DNA of 64,000 nucleotides from an uncultured Clostridia bacterium (GTDB lineage Bacteria; Bacillota; Clostridia; Oscillospirales; Ruminococcaceae), in assembly GCA_947627875.1 (NCBI GenBank), contig CANQXS010000001.1, forward strand, positions 186,001 through 250,000. The letters run 5' to 3'. Numbering within the stretch: position 1 is the first letter of the stretch; each line of letters starts with the position of its first letter. The translations under genes and the position numbers were made by a program. Positions 62,681-64,000 of this stretch are shown piece after piece. The notes under the pieces are model-generated. The model saw nothing but the letters and a program-made list of their open reading frames with translations. It was not told the DNA's origin and made no database searches.

Positions 62681-63546
62681 TTTTCCCCGCCGTTCTTTTC
62701 GTAGACCTCGTATTCCTCCCAGATCCTTTCGAGCATAGCGAAGTTCTTGGAAACGAGCTCTTTATTCTGTATCGAGACCGCGACGATAAGCGCGTTTATG
62801 AGGCTCAGCGGCGCGACGAGCGAATCTACAAACGAGACCATATCGCTCTTTGCATAGAGCGAAAGGCTCGCTTTTGATGCTATCGGCGACTCCTCGCAGT
62901 CGGTTATCGCTATCGACTTCGCGCCGATGTCGTGCGAATAGTTTATCGCGTGAACGGTCTGGCGGGAGTATCTCGGGAAGGAGATGCCGATCAGAACGTC
63001 CTTATCGGTCATATACATAAGCTGCTCGTAGAGTTCGCTGCGGCTTCCCGTCTGTATTACGGTGACGTTTGGGAGCATCAGCCTGAAATAATACCCGAGG
63101 AACGAAGCGAGCGCCGCCGAGCTCCTTATTCCCATCACATATATGCGGTTCGCGTTGACGATATTTTCGACCGCCGCGCTGAAATCCGAGGGGTTTGTCT
63201 CCTCAAGAGTGCTGCGAATGCGGTCGATATCGTGGAGGAGGACGCTTTTAAAGACCTCGTCCCTGCCGAAGCGGTCGAAGCTTACTTCTATCCTCTGAAC
63301 CGAGGTTAGGCGGGTGCGCATCTCCTCCTGCAAAGCCTTCTGTAGCTCGGGATAGCCATCAAAGCCGAGCTCCGAAGCGAACCTTACTACCGTCGATTCG
63401 CTCACTCCGACGCTCTCGCCGAGTTTTGAGGCGGTCATAAAAGCCGCCTTGTCGTAATGGGCGAGAATAAAATCGGCTATCCTGCGGTGACCCTTCGAGA
63501 ATTCCGAAATATGCTCACTGAGCGTTGCAAAAAGATTTCCGTTCAT
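62677..63546 (-). CDS. RpiR-family transcription regulator
   Basis: A 289-residue regulator with an N-terminal HTH (MTASKLGESVGVSESTVVRF) and a C-terminal SIS sugar-phosphate-binding domain (IYVMGIRSSAALASFLGYY, VLIGISFPRYSRQTV). RpiR proteins sense phosphorylated sugars or N-acetylhexosamines. No sugar operon is nearby, so its targets are not clear. AAGGAGTG precedes the ATG. Confidence 0.9.
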   Translation of the reverse strand: MNGNLFATLSEHISEFSKGHRRIADFILAHYDKAAFMTASKLGESVGVSESTVVRFASELGFDGYPELQKALQEEMRTRLTSVQRIEVSFDRFGRDEVFKSVLLHDIDRIRSTLEETNPSDFSAAVENIVNANRIYVMGIRSSAALASFLGYYFRLMLPNVTVIQTGSRSELYEQLMYMTDKDVLIGISFPRYSRQTVHAINYSHDIGAKSIAITDCEESPIASKASLSLYAKSDMVSFVDSLVAPLSLINALIVAVSIQNKELVSKNFAMLERIWEEYEVYEKNGGEK

Positions 63547-63553
63547 TTTTGAT

Positions 63554-63769
63554 TCACTCCTTCATCAGGCTCCTGAGCTTTTCCCGAATCCTGCTGCGGC
63601 GCTCTTCGGTCGCCTCGCTGTCTTTAAAATACCCGCCGTCGGTCTGTTCGATGACGTCTCCCTCGCGTACCCCTTCCGGGAGATCTTTGCGCGAAACGTT
63701 TATATGACCGAGCTCCGGAGTTTCGCAAACAGCCTCGTCGCCCTCAAATCTGTCGATTATAAGCTTCAT
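63554..63769 (-). CDS. DUF3006 small protein
   Basis: A 71-residue protein with the DUF3006 pattern IIDRFEGDEAVCETP ... VREGDVI. This domain usually accompanies ComEC-like metallo-hydrolases, as seen here: the following partial gene is of that type. It starts 2 bases after that gene ends. Function unknown; proposed to form a beta barrel. Confidence 0.85.
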   Translation of the reverse strand: MKLIIDRFEGDEAVCETPELGHINVSRKDLPEGVREGDVIEQTDGGYFKDSEATEERRSRIREKLRSLMKE

Positions 63770-63771
63770 TT

Positions 63772-64000
63772 TTATCCCTGCCCTGATTCTTCATATGTCA
63801 GTTCTCTGCCGTCGGAGGTGAAAACTACCGTACCGTTTAAATCCGTCCTGAGAATAACGTCGGCGTAATACCCTATGCGCTTCAGCGCCTCTTCGTGGGG
63901 GTGACCGTATATATTTCCCGCGCCGCATTCGACGACGCAGTATTGCGGTTTTACGGCAGCGAGCCATTCGGCGCTCGATGAGGTCGAGCTGCCGTGGTGA
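63772..64000 (-). CDS. ComEC-like metallo-beta-lactamase-fold protein, C-terminal end (partial)
   Basis: Continues beyond the right edge; its N-terminus is not visible. The visible 75 codons begin HHGSSTSSSAEWLAAVKPQY and contain the typical GHPHEEAL motif, then end ESGQG. The HHGS motif is a metal-binding site of the MBL domain in ComEC/Rec2 and free-standing relatives. Either a full ComEC or a secreted MBL protein is possible. Confidence 0.8.
   Translation of the reverse strand, partial: HHGSSTSSSAEWLAAVKPQYCVVECGAGNIYGHPHEEALKRIGYYADVILRTDLNGTVVFTSDGRELTYEESGQG

Overview
The window is about 64 kb of chromosomal DNA from a low-to-mid G+C Firmicute of the class Clostridia, most likely an Oscillospirales (Ruminococcaceae-like) gut or rumen bacterium. 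The evidence is the gene content and order: a sepF-ylmH-divIVA-ileS-lspA-rluD cluster, a yqfC-yqfD-phoH-ybeY-era-yqzL-recO cluster, mutS2, gatCAB, an ispH-S1 fusion, and sporulation genes (yunB, a YlbJ-like gene, yqfC, yqfD, ytfJ/gerW). No phage, insertion sequence, CRISPR array or transfer region is visible. Most of the DNA is core genome. No gene-free stretch exceeds 300 bases apart from the span holding the two tRNA genes.

Layout. 1-25.8 kb is almost all on the plus strand. It runs from the mutL end through miaA, a HlyD-like membrane protein, the division and envelope cluster (sepF to rluD), a HAD phosphatase, a split transketolase, yunB, ligA and gatCAB. A converging YlbJ-like gene follows, then the yqfC-to-mutS2 housekeeping run closed by a strong terminator. 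25.8-28.6 kb holds a structured intergenic region, a Xer-type recombinase, tRNA-Arg and tRNA-Gly on the minus strand, a small DUF6514-like protein and an esterase. 28.6-37.5 kb is the most accessory part: GH27 glycosidase, YitT transporter-like protein, MscS channel, acyltransferase with a zinc ribbon, a DinB-like protein, a YhbD-bactofilin pair, an ECF sigma factor with a membrane PepSY protein, and a PD-(D/E)XK-like unknown. A GH115 glucuronidase (37.5-40.4 kb) follows. 40.6-47.4 kb is a minus-strand run (M50 protease, scpA, scpB, DUF2953, ytfJ, dacF-like, rluB, small unknowns, VTT membrane protein). 47.6-53.1 kb holds rpmB, a lipoprotein operon (SGNH hydrolase, DUF4358, SBP), asnB and a degenerate HPr. 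53.2-64 kb has mtaB, then minus-strand genes: RNA methyltransferase, PBP1A, IspH-S1 fusion, Cmk-PlsC fusion, HI0933-type flavoprotein, RpiR regulator, DUF3006 and the end of a ComEC-like metallo-hydrolase.

How the genes work together. Several groups match conserved clostridial neighbourhoods: cell division (SepF, DivIVA), lipoprotein processing (LspA), chromosome segregation (ScpA/ScpB), transamidation (GatCAB) and sporulation. GH115, GH27 and the esterase suggest intracellular trimming of decorated plant polysaccharide fragments, although no sugar transporter lies in the window.

Most notable observations. (a) Two consecutive gene fusions, Cmk-PlsC and IspH-S1; the latter has an internal ribosome-binding site and in-frame ATG that could make free S1. 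(b) Long hairpins that bury the ribosome-binding sites of yunB and the dacF-like gene. (c) An ECF promoter (TGAAAC-17-CGTC) directly upstream of the sigma gene. (d) A large inverted repeat over the yhbD promoter, and a cysteine ladder in the linked bactofilin-like protein. (e) A perfect 32-base palindrome plus TGTTGA repeats upstream of the Xer gene. I did not find a clear, wholly new multi-gene system.
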